Shown in pieces: positions 1 through 13,200 of a stretch of 64,000 bases of DNA. Within the stretch, counting starts at the first letter, position 1. The number at the start of each line of letters is the position of its first letter. The notes beneath the pieces were generated by a model. It worked only from the letters and a program-made list of their open reading frames with translations, did not search any database and was not told where the DNA came from. This stretch comes from Otis tarda. Lineage: Eukaryota; Chordata; Aves; Otidiformes; Otididae. The stretch lies in assembly GCA_026413225.1 (NCBI GenBank), contig CM048591.1:6711001-6775000 (forward strand). Reading direction: 5' to 3'. The translations under genes were made by a program, and so were the position numbers.

Positions 1-2160
1 GTCCTCCTGTCTCATCTGTTAATCCCATGGAGATACGTAAATTATCTGAATACTCACTGGAACTTAGTTCCTCTGAATCACATTTGGAAGATGTGTATTT
101 TGTCTTCTAATTGTATAGGAGCCATTTCTACCACTGTGACAGACTCAAGACTATTGGTTGGAAAACAACAGGAAGATGAATGCACTGGTTTAAATATGAA
201 ACCACTGAATTCTGCTGCAGTTTTCTCAATGAACATACAGATTATCTCTGGAGAAAATGGCAGCAAGATTATTTTTTAGGGTGAAAAGACAATTTATACC
301 GAATAGTACCTGAAACCATGAATTAAGCCACTTATTTAAATAAGAGTATTGTGAAAGCAGATTGCTAAGGAAAATAGTGCAAACAAAAATCCATAAGAAG
401 CTGTATCTCACATTCAGTGTATTCAGCTCTTGATTTTAATACCTAAAAGTAGGATTCAGAATATGCATGCATTGTAAAAATAATCATATTTATCATATAT
501 TTGTATGAGGGACAGCAAGAGAGCAAAGCAGCATATTTGTATGTGTAATATTATTTGCTGCTACATGAGCATTATTTGTAAATTAAACATGCAACCTACA
601 AAGAGTTATTAAAAAAAAAAAAACAAGCAAACAAAAAACCCTACTTTTAACTAAACTAGATCAACCAGGTTTTGAAACAAAGAACCGAGGCATGTTTTCC
701 GAACACATAATTTGTCAGCCAGTGCTCAAAATTGAGATGTTACTGGTTTCTGTGAAATACTTTTAGACCTATGAAGAGTGGTGCTACAGAAATAAAGTGA
801 CTGATGTTCTGCCAATAGAAACCTCAAAAGGAGTTTGAAAAACACAGCAAGAGTTGCTTCCGAAGCTGGAGATAGGGACGCATTATGTTTTATTTTGCCC
901 TCTAACATAAGCCCCAAAGCATTGTTTCACTAAAACCAGTCTGCTACCTGAACTGAGTCCAACTCAGTCTCTTTGCACAAATGCAGTGAGGAAAAATCCG
1001 TTTAGTGTGTCACTGTAAAATTTCCTTGTTTATTGCTGGAATGAGTAGAGTACAAGGTCTTCTATCTTATTGCATACTGATGAGATGTAGAACCATCTGT
1101 GCACTGCTCATTCATACCAGGGAATTGCTACTTGCCCAACATCCTCACTGATAACAAGAGGACTACTTCAATTGTAACTGTTCACAGTTGTGAGAAACCA
1201 TGTCTGGATCCTTAAGGACACACAAGGGCACTGCCGTGATCAATGGTAGATGGGAAAATTGCTTACTTACTTTGGAAATGCTTTTGTTTTTACTGCCCAT
1301 GTAAAATTCTCTTGTCACTCCAGTGTGCTTTTGAGCCTTTATACGCAATAACTTTATTCCCTAATTTGCCAATGAATAAGGAGAATTTCAGGATCATGAT
1401 TCTAACCCTGGACATATCCCTTTCTCCCCAGGAAGCCTCTACCAAACTGAAGCTAAAGATCTGGCGAGGGCTTGTGTAGGCAAGGAATCATGATGCTTCT
1501 GATCCTGTATTTTTTGAGGAATACCTACAGAATCTCATAGGACCTTAAAAACAGATAGTCTGGAACATGTGCATATTTTCTCAATATCTTTGAAATTAAT
1601 CAAAGTAGTTTAGTGCAAGTCCTTCAGTGTGTAATGTTGATCCTTGTTAAGGCGAATTTTCCTTTTTAGTGCACTTCAGGAAAAGTAAATTTGACATTAA
1701 CACTGTTGGATAATCTTTTTGCCCTCAGTTTGAATATTTAAAGAAGGATATAAAGTATTTTAAAGGGAAGAATCCTGGACTGTCAGTAAGTGGAAAACCA
1801 ATGAAGTAACAGATATTCCACTTCTCTGTTCTTACTGTCCAGCATTTCTAGAGAGAGGCAGAATCTAGTCCTTCGATACACCTGACATAAATGTTAGAAA
1901 CATGCTTTTCTGATCTCTGTGCTTAATGCATACTGCAGTGGTTTTACATATTCTCCAGCAGATATTATGCCTACTATAGCCTTAATAGTCTTAGACTTGA
2001 TCATCTTTACCTTACATTTCTAAAAGTCTCAGAGAAGAATGTATGTAATTGGATGAATGTATGTATCAGAAAAAATCAGCAAGGTGTTATGTGACCACCG
2101 CATACTGTTCACTCTAAGGATTAACAAGAGTATTTTTATAGGGCAGCATATGAGTATATT

Positions 2161-2180
2161 CCAACTGCAGCTGCAGTTGG
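2161..2180. repeat. Perfect 20-bp palindrome
   Basis: The 20 bases read CCAACTGCAG then CTGCAGTTGG, a perfect inverted repeat with no spacer. The centre holds overlapping PstI-type CTGCAG sites around a CAGCTG E-box core. Seen directly. Whether it binds a protein dimer is not known from the sequence. Confidence 0.9.
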
Positions 2181-2226
2181 GTTTGTGTAGTAGATATATC
2201 CAAATTAGTACAATTTCAGTGCAGAT

Positions 2227-2250
2227 AATGATGACTCCTCAGTCATCATT
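2227..2250. repeat. Perfect 10-bp inverted repeat with 4-base loop
   Basis: The arms AATGATGACT and AGTCATCATT are exact reverse complements separated by CCTC. Each arm carries TGACT/AGTCA, resembling AP-1 half sites. It lies only 46 bases after another perfect palindrome. Seen directly; any regulatory role is inference. Confidence 0.9.
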
Positions 2251-2559
2251 GGATTCTGTTGAACTGCATGCCACCACAGATAAAATTGCTATGAGTACCA
2301 AAACTATGTAGATTAAAGTTTGGTTATAGCTTGTTTTGAGGCCAGAGCTGTGATAAAAATACAAGTCATGTCTGTTCCTTAAAAGAGGTAAGTTAAAACA
2401 AGAAACAAAAATCATTGAGTAACAAGATGAGGAGGATATTCATTCATTCATTCTTTCAGGAATGGAAAAGTTGATGTTCCTAACATTTCCACCAAAAAGG
2501 TAGACTATTCTGAACCTACAGTAATTGTAGTAATTGTTTACTTCAATTATTTACTTCAT

Positions 2560-3188
2560 TGTTCTGGTTTAGCCCTAGTCACCACACAGTTTCTTGCTCC
2601 CCCTCCTCCTCTCCAGGGGGATGGGGGAGAGGATTGGGAAGAAAGGAAAACTTTCCTGGGTTGAGATGAAGACTTAAAAAGCAAAGGAAAACTACAATAA
2701 TAACAGAATACAAGGAAATTAAAATATACAAAATGAGCAATGTACATTTTCTCAACACCCGATGTCCCAATGACCGATACAGCCCATCCCGAGCAGTGAT
2801 CACAAAAACGAAATTGAGCACCAAGCAAAGGAGTGAAAGGGAGCCAGCAAGGTAGAGAGAACAATGCCAGAGAGCAAGCGAGAGGGATGGATGCCAGGAA
2901 GGCAGATACCCTCCCTGGCGAGCCCCCAGTTATACAGTATATAGTGAGCACGACGTTTATGGCATGGAATACTCTCTTTGGCCTGCTTGGGTCAATTATT
3001 CTGGCTATGTCCCTCCCAGCTTACTTCATCTGCACATTAGTGAGACGTGGAAAACTGGACAGCATCCTTGGTCTCATTAGCAACAACCCATATCACCAGT
3101 GTGTTTAGCAACATTCTTCACATCCAAAATCCAAAATACATCAGCTACACAGAGGAAAATTAACTCCATCCCTGCCGAAACCAGGACA
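2560..3188 (-). mobile_element. Solo LTR of an avian ERV (family A, ERVL-like)
   Basis: A 629-bp element read on the minus strand, starting TGTCCTGGTTT and ending CCAGAACA, so it has the TG...CA ends of retroviral LTRs. It is flanked by the direct repeat TTCAT at 2555-2559 and 3189-3193, a 5-bp target-site duplication that fixes both borders. The same family recurs in the opposite orientation at 61803-62375 with clear similarity along most of its length. A TATATA box candidate sits about 246 bases in. No gag, pol or env sequence adjoins it, so it is a solo LTR, normally produced by recombination between the two LTRs of a provirus. The ERVL-like assignment rests on remembered resemblance to avian LTRs. 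The small open frames inside it are not genes. Confidence 0.88.
2938..2943 (-). promoter_or_regulatory. Candidate LTR TATA box
   Basis: TATATA lies about 246 bases from the start of the minus-strand LTR. The homologous position in the LTR at 61803 carries TATTTAAG at almost the same distance (62047-62054), which supports a core promoter. Activity is unproven. Confidence 0.35.
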
Positions 3189-3193
3189 TTCAT

Positions 3194-6100
3194 TAAAGTT
3201 GTTTACAAAAATCTCAATATTACAACTAATAAAGTCTGAGGCACTCCTAGAGTCAGAGGAGAATAATTCAAAGCTGAAAAACTCCAGGCCTATTCCTTTA
3301 CTATGCCAGCTTTATAAATAACATAAATACCTCATACTAAAGTACTTAACACCATTTTTTTGAAGAGCAGCTTATTCCAGAGGAAAATGGGTTGCATTTG
3401 AGAAAGTCATATACTGGTCAACATTATGCAAGACATCAAAGAGGATCTTGAAAAGACAATTGTAGATCTGCCAACAGCATATGACATTCTGAAACACCAG
3501 AGGTACCTTTCTAAAAATATGCCATAATGAAAGATCTTCCCTTAATATATTTGGTTCAATCCCTATCTGATGCATATGCTACCTAGCACTGTGTAAGGCA
3601 TAGATCTTATTCTGGAGAAATATAATTAGTTACTGACAAAGAGTGTAGTGGCACCTATGCAATTCAATGTTCATTTGAATAAGCAATTTATCCAAAAACT
3701 TCAGCTATCTGCCAATAGCCAATAGAAGATAATTTTTGGATCACTATAATGTGAAGAATTTTACTCCAAATTAAAGTTAGATTAAATGGACACTGAGCTT
3801 TATGTCTGTATAAAACACATGACCACGTATCCCAGACCCAGTGATCTAGGATGACATTTATTCCACTCAGCTTTAGACACATAAGCTGATCACTTAGTCT
3901 ATTCAATTATCTTAGGATAAAAGGAATTACTCTCTGAAGTTGTCCACCTCTGTCTCCATCAACTATAGAAGGATCACGGAGGGCTAATGTAAACTGAATG
4001 ACTAATTTTTAAAAGACTGAAGAAAAGGTGACATGATTTGTGCCACAGAAAAACTTTCACAAGGAATTCTGAATGCACAGCACAGGTTGATGATATTAAA
4101 CATTCAATACACACATTTTCAATGGTCATCAGGTGATCAAAATCATAAGAAAGCCTTTTGCCACAATACAACTCTTTAAAATTTGTTGCAAAATTTACAT
4201 TTAATAAGTGATTGGAAACTATCGTTTGTGTTTCTGAACACATATCTGCAGATCTGAGAAACAATTGGCTAACACAGAGACATCAGAATCCCCTCTAAAC
4301 AAATATGAGTAGGGCAAAAGGCAACATATGAAAATGTAAACATATGAAAATGAAATATAAATGAAAACATTGTAATGTAATAATTTAAATAAGGGGAGGG
4401 GAAAACAGATCTGAGATACTCATTAATTTGTGTACTCCTGGAATATCTATACAATGCTGTGGAGCTGCCCAGATTTACAGACCAAGTTGTAACATGCACC
4501 TGATTTGAAGGAAACACATAATTGCAATAGAAGGATGTGAGTAAGAAGACTGCAGTGCAGCTATACCCTCAAGAGCCCACTCTAGTGATATCTCCAATAT
4601 AATAATAGACTAATACTGGATCATATGCTAATACTCACATTTCCCTCAGTTGTTTCACAAGCTAAACTTCTCTAGACATTCATAAGAGTTGTATCGGAGC
4701 AAGGACCAAGCAAAGGCAGAATCAGCAACTCAGGAATAAGTAATTTTAGGAAAGTACATTGATTAGCTATCTCTATTCTAGTTTAAACATATTCCTGCTA
4801 CATTGTTGACTGAGAGGATTTGCATATGAAAGCAAAATGTGCTCCAGTGTTGAGGAAAGGGTGAGGTGCTCACTGTGTATTTATGGAAAATAAACTGTTC
4901 AAGAGTGACAACCAGCTCTGAAACTTAAGGGGTAGGAAGAACAGAGAGAGAGGGAGAAAGAAAGAGAGAAAGAAATCTAGCAGCTTTTGACAGGTATGCA
5001 TAAATCTTCCTGAAGGGCAGAGTCACCTGAGGAAAGAGAGTGTGAGAGACCATTAAACCTTAAGAGTTTTGCAAGATTCCTGAGAAAAACATGAAAGTTT
5101 GCAAGGCATAGACTGGCACCTCCAAATCCAGATTGAAGATCATCAGGAAAACTCTTTGTCTATGAGGTAGTTGGCTCAAAGGACCCACTTAGGAGTGATG
5201 TCTCATAGGGTCAGATAGCAATAAAGTACAAAGTCACACTTTCTTGGGTTGCTGAGCAGGTACAGTTCACGATGGCCTCTTGTTGCAAACCCTTCGCAAA
5301 TCGAGCATTATTAAACAGTGCCACTTAAATGTCCTGTCTTGTAAGAAACTAGACTGAACAATTCTTACTGTCGTGATACAGCCGCAGCTTTCCAGGCCGA
5401 TCTTTTCATACGTGCAGCAGTCCTGGGCTGAGTGATAAATGAGAGTGGCTACAGTCCATCTGTGTTGGAAGAAGATAAACAACTTGGAGTCAGCAAACTC
5501 CCTTCCCACAAAGGGAACAACAGAGCAACATACTGAAAGGAGAAGGGTATTATTTACCCTTCATCCCTCTATCCATCAGTTGCAATTCTCATCTTTGAGC
5601 CCAGTATTTGTCCCTGTGTGGCTCTTGGTAGAAGGTTAGGAACTGTTTGCTTCTGGTTTGAGAGGTTTTTTTTTGTGTTTGTTGTCATGAAATGGGACAA
5701 AGAAGAAACAAGGAAGGCTGGGACTGCAAGGAGGAGGTGGCTATTAATTGCCCATCTTGCCCACTTTCTCACTTTTCCGCATGCCTGTGGTGGCAGCCAG
5801 GAAGACAACATCACAATGCCTTCCCCAGTATGCAAAGCTTGCCTGAGGATATATATAACTTGTTTGTTTCTACCTTTCTTATGTGGTGTTCTTGAATAGC
5901 ACCTGAATGATTTTTTTCATAAAGTTCACTCCCTGTGGAAATGCAAAACAAACAAACAAAAACATTCCTTCCCTCCACCATGGAATGTATTTCATGACTG
6001 ATGATCAGACACAGTGATCTTCACTTCCTAAATCTGGAAAGATAGAAAAGACAAGATCAATATAGAATGAACAGTTAAGAAGCTACTTAGCTCTAGGATT

Positions 6101-7335
6101 TGGCCTGTGTTTGTGACTTTTTTCTTCCTAAGATATGAGATCTATGGATAAACCAAAGATCAGATAACTTCCATTTTCTCTTGTGGTTGTTGTGATATCA
6201 GACAAGATCATACTAGAAATTCAATAAGTAATTTCAGAAGATGTAATGGTCAGAAAATTATTTCCTTTACGGTGTCTTTAGATATTCCTTACTATGACTA
6301 ACAGGAAAATGGTGATTTCAGCTCATACTCATACCCACTTGGTCACTTGGTCTGCTCAGAACTGCAGATGTTAATATGAACCAGTTATGCTAATTTGATA
6401 AAACAAAAAATAAAATTATACTATCCTTGCATATGAGAGGAGTTTGCACATACAGTTGCAGAATTGAATCACCAAACATCTCTACAATTTCAGTCTTTCC
6501 TTTTCTCTACCAGCAAGGCAGCTGACAGGACAGTAAAACCTACTGGCCATAGTCTCTTTCTCTACAAAAAGCTCAAGGAAGAAAATAAGTAAAAAATAAA
6601 AACATGCAAAAAACCCAAACCAAAACTTATTTCTAAAGTACAAAACTCAGGTCAATGCTTTCCTAAAGTCTTAAATGACAAAAAAGGAAAAAAAAACCCC
6701 ACAATGCTACCTTATACATCTGTCTTTAAAATAAACACAGTCTACCTCTGAGAAAGAGCTAAATCCAGAGACATATTCACCTCAGCTAATTTTAGATGTA
6801 TATACATTTTGTGTTTATTCCTCAGCTAGTTTTAAGGTTGCCTTTATACTCTATGGAAAAACCAAACCAAACCAAACCAAAAAGAATCCCATAGTTTAAG
6901 ATAAACATTCTCTTTAGCTAACATATTTAGATTTCTACACAAGGATAAGGTCTATTGTACCCTAAAAGTAACTATTTATCTCCTTTGATTCCTAGCAGAG
7001 CCGAAGAATCACTATCTCACACTTCCTCAGATGAAGCCTACCCTTAGCACTTGCAATAATGATGGTGGTGACATTAATTGAAACTCTCATGGCTACCACT
7101 AGATGCCATAATTTGAAGGTAAACAGGGTCTTCATACAAAGTTTGGGAAGAGACACATAATAAGAATGGGATCTTCAGAAGCTAAAATCTGAGCAGTTTA
7201 CTGAAAATTATCAGCACTGTAAAAGATTCACTTATCCATCATATTGCAAACGCCTAGCTCTCAGCTGAAGATTCCATTTCTCTACTTTAGACTGCAAACT
7301 GTGAATTTAATCTGAAATTTGGAGCTACAGCAGGC
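3194..7335. other. Unique non-coding DNA
   Basis: No host exon, RNA gene or mobile element was recognised. Visible small features are a purine-rich GAGA/GAAA tract at about 4941-4975, runs of AAAC near 5945-5962, and an AAACC pentamer repeat near 6859-6882. The part 5265-5470 is less AT-rich, with scattered CpG, and could be a conserved element. Open frames on both strands are under 100 codons and look random. Confidence 0.55.
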
Positions 7336-7731
7336 CATAGAATCATAGAAAAGTTTGAGCTAGAAGGGAACTTTAAAGGCCATCTAGTCCAATCCCCTGA
7401 AGGAGCCGGGACATCTTCAACCAGACCAGGTTGCTCAGAGCCCCGTCCAGCCTGGCCTTGGATGTTTCCAGGGATGGGGCATCTACCACCTCTCTGGGCA
7501 ACCTGTTCCACTGTTTCACCATCACCATTGTAAAAAATTTCTTCCTTATATCAAGTTTGAACCTACCTCCTTCAATGTTTAAACCATTACCCCTTGTCCT
7601 ATCACAAGAGGCTCTGCTAACGAGTTTGCCCTCATCTTTCTTATAAGCCCCCTTTATATACTGGAAGGCCACAATAAGGTCTCCCTGGAGCCTTGTCTTC
7701 TCCAGGCTGAACAGTCCCAACTCATGTCATG
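7336..7731 (-). mobile_element. CR1 LINE 3' fragment
   Basis: The plus strand begins with CATAGAATCATAGAA, the reverse of the CR1 terminal octamer repeat, followed by the conserved CR1 tail and then the last part of ORF2. The minus-strand frame at 7373-7720 reads through recognisable CR1 ORF2 C-terminal sequence, with motifs such as MGLFSLEKTRLQGDLIVAFQY and [17 protein letters not shown]. It is severely 5'-truncated at about 7731, next to a T-run. It differs from the copies at 16-32 kb at many positions, so it is probably an older insertion or another subfamily. It cannot encode a working protein. Confidence 0.92.
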
Positions 7732-8197
7732 TTGCTTTTTTTTTTTTCCTGTAAAGAAACAACACATAAAGGAACACAAATGTATGCAATGTACCTTAAA
7801 TGTTCCGCAGTTGTAGCACTTTCTTTGAAAAAACTTTAAACACCCAGTGTTTAATTTATGAGACCAGAACTCTCATACCTCAGGAGGGAGAGAATCTCTA
7901 ACATGTGATCAGGTATTCTTCAGTGCACTTCTATCTTGGTAATAAAAAGTAGAAAAAGAAAAGAGAAAGACAGCAAAAGAGAGGTGTAGAAATCAATGAA
8001 CTAAGAAGGAGGAAATGCTAAGTACCAGTTCCTGTTGTATGAAATACTCTACTAATATTAGGTGTTACTTTTATTATTTTAAAATATGCTGCTTGTCCAG
8101 TTCTGATCAGCCTCCGTGAGAAAGACCTACCCAGAATTGCCAAAAAAAAAGTGTTGGATAGACAAATTAGAGGTTCCTGGATTTATAGACTTTTTCC
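7732..8197. other. Short non-coding spacer between two CR1 fragments
   Basis: AT-rich DNA starting with a T-run at the truncated 5' end of the preceding CR1. Nothing else is recognised. Confidence 0.5.
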
Positions 8198-8368
8198 ATA
8201 TCATAGGCCACAGGATCCTAGGATATTTCACGTTGGAAGGGATGTAAGGAAGTTCCAAACTCTTACCCAGAACAAGGTCAGCTCTGAAGTCAGACATAGT
8301 TTCTCAGGGTTTTATCTAATCAAGTCTTTTCCACAGATTTCCTCCTTGGCCAGTCTGTTCCCACCTTG
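8198..8368 (-). mobile_element. Old, decayed CR1 3' end
   Basis: The plus strand reads CAGGATCCTAGGATATTTCACG, then GTTGGAAGGGATGTAAGG, then a decayed version of the CR1 tail (AGGTCAGCTCTGAAGTCAGA, then CAGTCTGTTCCCACC). This matches the order of blocks in the other CR1 copies here, but with many substitutions. The terminal repeat is of the ATCCTAGGAT type rather than ATTCTATG, pointing to an older subfamily. Only about 170 bp survive. Confidence 0.72.
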
Positions 8369-9899
8369 TACTACTAAAAAGTGATCTTCTTTCACAACTG
8401 CAGGACTTCACAATGTTGAATTTAATAAGATTACTGTTAACTCATTCAGGGCAATTCAAATCTGATGTTCCAACATTTCAGATCACTGCATTGGACACAG
8501 TGGTCTTGGATGAATGAGGAATGGACAGGCAGAGCATTCCTATACCACCTGTTCAGGCTCACAGATCATGCAAGAGAAAAGTTTCCATGCAAAAGCTCAG
8601 GCAGAACTAAATTGTTGCCTTATGGGATGAGAGACAAGGTGGTCACTTTCCAGGTCCAACTAGCTTGCCTCAAAATTATAAGACAACCATGTGTGTAGGA
8701 AATAGGCAAAATGGCAGTGGTCACCAAAGGAAATAAAGGTTATTGTTACTCCAGAGACTAGCTTTTAGAGCAACCTCAATGCAGATATGAGCAATCGTCC
8801 AGTCTGTGAAACATGACTCAGTTGTCCCCAGGAATCTTCTGTGTAAGTCTGATTCAAGAAGCACCCTCTGAAAATGCTGAGCAAAATGGCCTATATAGAT
8901 TTCAGATTACTAAGTAAAATTGCCTGAATGTCTACCTTTAAAGCAGCTGAGATCTGTCTGAGGCTGGCAGATATGATGTAGGAGCCATAGAAGGGCTGTT
9001 TCTTTCTGGATTGGCAGCTGGAGGCACTTGATCAATCTCATGTTTTCAGAATCCTTCTACGATCTAGATGCAGGCTGGGATCCTAAGTAAATAGCTACAG
9101 GAGCTCCTTATTTTTGCATATATTTGCAGGTAGAAACCAAAATATCAATGATTTTTATGCCTATAGTATTAAAGCAAAAGTTAAATAGGGATTCTGAAGA
9201 TCAAAAAGCACTTGGTGAAGTCAGTGCTGAGTTATTTGCCCATTCATATGAAAGAAGCCTGTCAAGAATATGAAAAAAAAATCTTCCAAACTTCATTTCA
9301 GCCATACACTTCCCTTAAATATAATATTATCAAACAGCAAAATAAAAAGCAAAACACTATTCATTGCACAGACTGAAAGTTTTAAAAGGCTTTCTTTTAT
9401 GCTATCTGGATCACTGCAAACAGCCCTAGCTGTTTTTCCTTTGTGGGCAGTAAGTCTGAAGTCACTGGCCATTGTTTCAAAGAAAAAAGTTTTAAATCAA
9501 AAAGGAAAAGAAGAAAGAAAAAAAAAATCAAGTTCAGCAAACTTTTATATTGCAGAATAAGAGCCACTAAGCATACAGCCATGTGTTCTCAGAGTAAATG
9601 ACATGTGCTTTTTGCTCTGGTGAGCGATCCATATTTTAAATGTCCCCATATACCATTATCATGCATAACAACCTGTCACTATTATTCATGTCTTTTTTCC
9701 AATATCCATATTTTGACATTACCGTTGAAAAGATCCAGTGTGCTCAGTGGCTTCTTAAAAATAATTGAAAGCTACTGTAAATTATATTAAGCCTTGGCAT
9801 GGCTGACCCTCTCTCGCCTCAGTCCATTGCTATCTCTTTAAATGTATTCCCTCCTAAATTATATTGTAATTTGGAGGTGCTGAAGTCTTAAGTTTTTTG

Positions 9900-10210
9900 A
9901 CTCAAATGTAACTTCCTTCCCAATGCATAATTCATTTTCACTTTGTTCTTTGTGCTGCGTGTGCAATCGCATTTTTGGCAGCCAAATGCAGGCTGAAATC
10001 AACAACTCTGTAAAGGGTGAGAATGAAATCAGAATGGACGGCTTGGCGGAAGAAATATTAAGCATGTCACAATGTTTTGTACTCTGTCTTGTGAAATGGA
10101 GACAAAAACCTCAAACAACTGTGAGTTTAAAAGGAGAGGATGACATTTAAAGTCTGAAAATTATCCATTGCTGATGTCATGCTGTTGTTGCATTTAATTA
10201 CTTTTCACAT
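9900..10210. promoter_or_regulatory. Candidate conserved non-coding element
   Basis: A non-repetitive island of more balanced composition than its flanks, with dense homeodomain- and POU-like words (ATGCATAATTCA, TGCAATCGCA, GCATTTAATTAC). It keeps short frames open by chance. This is judged by eye on composition and motif density only; no alignment was possible. Confidence 0.25.
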
Positions 10211-13200
10211 CACATAAACTGATGGCTTCTGAATGTTTTTATGCCATGAAATCTTTTGATGAGGAACATACTCTCCTACTTTCCTTTCTTTTAAGGTGGA
10301 ATAGGTCAGTCAATCTCTATAGACTCAAATGAGGGCTATCAAGCTTATCTGATAAAAATGAGTGTCACTAACTTTAGCAGACTGACCTTATTTTCTGAAA
10401 TAAGACCCCTGCAGAAGTCTTGAAGCTCCCATGGCATTAATACGTTATTTGGTGCAAATTTCAACTGCTCTAAGTCCAAGTAGTTTTACCAGCTTATGTT
10501 GACTGACAGTCATACCATTTTTAGGCTTTGTTTTTACCTTTTCATCACAAGTAAGTAGTACATATTAGTACCTAATAGACTTATTAAAAAAATAACATCC
10601 TCCACTATTACAGTTTTCTTAACATGTAATTATATCCTCATGTCAGACAGTATAAAAGACAGCAAATTAAACAAAAGTGTGGTTGTAACGTGGATCAATA
10701 ACAAAAACATGTCATATTGATATGCCTTTATGAAGATTTCACATGATCAGTCAAAAAGATGACATGTTTTTTCCTTATGAGATCACACAGTGTCTCAAAG
10801 ATAGAAAGGTGAAAAAGAAGTTGAGAAAATTCAAAACAGTCTAGGAAAATGAGGAGCAGAGAAGGACAAATTTACAAGAAGATAGTAAATGTTGGAGAGA
10901 TTACATGTGATGTCTCACAAAGACACATATACAACCAATGAAAGAGAGAGATGGTGGCTAGGGATAAGCTATGATAAGGAAGGATTAAGGATGGAAAAGA
11001 AAATAGGGTCCAAAAGACAATTGGGCCATAATACCCCCTCGCCCCAACAAGGAGTACTTACAGATTTGACATTTACTTTAATAAAGTAATGTGTTAATAC
11101 ATTATAAACAAGCATTGCTGTACTGTTAGAAGTACCCAGATCTTACTGGGTGAGGCTGACAATTTATACTGACTACCACAACCTGTGTGCTAGTCATGAC
11201 AGCCTACCTGTCTAACAAGACTGTTCCTTTCCTCACATCTTCCTTCCTTGCCCCCCGGAGCAGACTTTGCTTCTATTCACAGCAGTATGTTCAACCTTTT
11301 GCCTGTACTTCTGAGGCATGGCACGACTCTGTGCCTCAAGAACACATTCATTCCTTAAGTGAATGTCTTCCTGACACCCTCCTCTATCCCTGACCAGTCT
11401 TACTTCATCAGGGCATTAGTTGAGAGGACAAACAGTCCCTCATCAGAACTCAAGGTCGGAATGTTCAGTGTCACGAGTGACCCGCACCTTCACTTTTTGT
11501 CTAAGTTTTCCTCAGTTCTGGTTTATGATTGTTGCTTTTCCCTCCTGATTTCTTACTACCCATCTGTCCCAGCATTGCACCTTGTGCTCGTTGTTATACC
11601 AGTGAGACAAGCGTTGTTTGTATGATAACACCTCCCATCCTGATCTGCATCTGTGTTTTTTTCATGTTGTTCTGCAGGACTAGAACAGCTGTCCTGAGGT
11701 AATATGCCAAGCCTCTTAACCTTGCATTATTCAAATCTCTCCCTAGGGGACCAGGAAAGTCTATGAACATCCTCCACTTACGGGAATCTTCTTTTGTCAG
11801 TTTATATGGTATTATCTCAGCCCTATTCCTCTTGTTAGACAGAAGCAGCCTATTACATTGAACAGGTTGTACTTTCATTGAATATGTTCTTCTGAAAAGA
11901 CTGAGATGCTCACCCTAACTTATTAAGAGAAAGAATGTGAAGACAAAGAAAATAGTTCAAATGAGACATTTAACCAATCTCCTTTTAAAGCTCTGACACA
12001 CACAAAAAAAAAAGATTAAAAGTGTATTACAAGGGGGAAAAGGAAAACGGATGAAATAAAATCTACATCAGTAGATTTTGACAGTTGCAATATTATAGGC
12101 TGAATTAATGTTCCATAAATATACATTGGGCATTTCCATTATAGTAATGTCAGCTCTCATTGTCAGTTGAACAGGTGCATATATAGTAAACCACATATGA
12201 CTTCTGAGCCATACCTTGAGTTGTATTTTCTGATATAAAATTATACTATTATATGATGGAATACACCGTCTTTAATTTTTCTACTAAAAATTTGCACTAA
12301 AAAAATCCCCACCCCAAAAACAAATGAGAGAATTTTGTTATATTCATCATACCACAGCATATCTGAAGTGAGGCAATGTGATGTGGAATGATCAACAGTA
12401 TCATTCAGATCCATAAATATATAAACAGAGAAGCCCATTAGCTGTTTTCAGAGCTATCGGTAAGGTAAAATTAAGATGAGGAGCCAGCAGTTAAAATATA
12501 GGTGGTTATTTTTTTCAGATATTGAATTACTGCTAGCTAGGAATGATGGGTGTGGAACTAATTAGAAAAGTACCTCCAACACTCAAAAGGAAAAGATGTA
12601 AAAATGAGGTAATTTCTGAATTAAAGCAGCATGGAATCACTGACTGCCTGTGCCTGGATGAAAGGTGGAACATACTTTTTGTGAAAATGATACGACTTCT
12701 TTCCCCACCAAATAAATGTAGGTAAAAATTGAGGTTTCGTTTTACGTCGCCTTTTTTTTTTTTTTTTAATTAGGGACATCTAGTTTGTCTGGACACGTGG
12801 TGCAGAAGAACTGTGGCATTAGTCTACCCCTCAGGGTAGTATTAACTACAGTGTTAGAAAATCTTTGCACATCCAGCAAGCAACAACATAACAGATGGGT
12901 GACTTGGTCACAGTAGCAAAGATTTTTCCTTGCATTACCACATCACAGGAAGCTTCTGAGATAAAGCCTCAACTTCACAAAGCCTTAACTTCAAGCAGAA
13001 GAGAAATAGAATTTTTCACATCCTTACATTGCCTAAGAAGCTACTCGGAATGAAATGTCACAGTTCTTCTTAGCACAAAAGCAAACGTGAGATATAATTG
13101 TTTGTCATCTTTTATTTAAGTTGTAGTTCTATTCAAATTTCAGGCATGCTTAATTTGACCACAGTCAACTGTCTAAACAAGCAAGCCTCAATACTTCTAC

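Larger units (their letters stand above)
1..2554. other. AT-rich non-coding DNA, no gene recognised
   Basis: No reading frame here exceeds about 85 codons and none resembles a known protein or has a convincing exon structure. The stretch is AT-rich with short A-runs (near 611-623) and no recognisable repeat family. The one notable structure is a pair of perfect inverted repeats at 2161-2250, listed separately. A small ATTC microsatellite lies near 2440-2456. Confidence 0.6.

Noticed and set aside
2556-2951. 131-codon minus-strand frame
   Set aside because: It lies inside the solo LTR and ends at its border; non-coding LTR sequence.
3974-4517. Adjacent minus-strand frames suspected of being a decayed DNA transposase
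   Set aside because: No catalytic motif, terminal inverted repeat or target duplication could be found.
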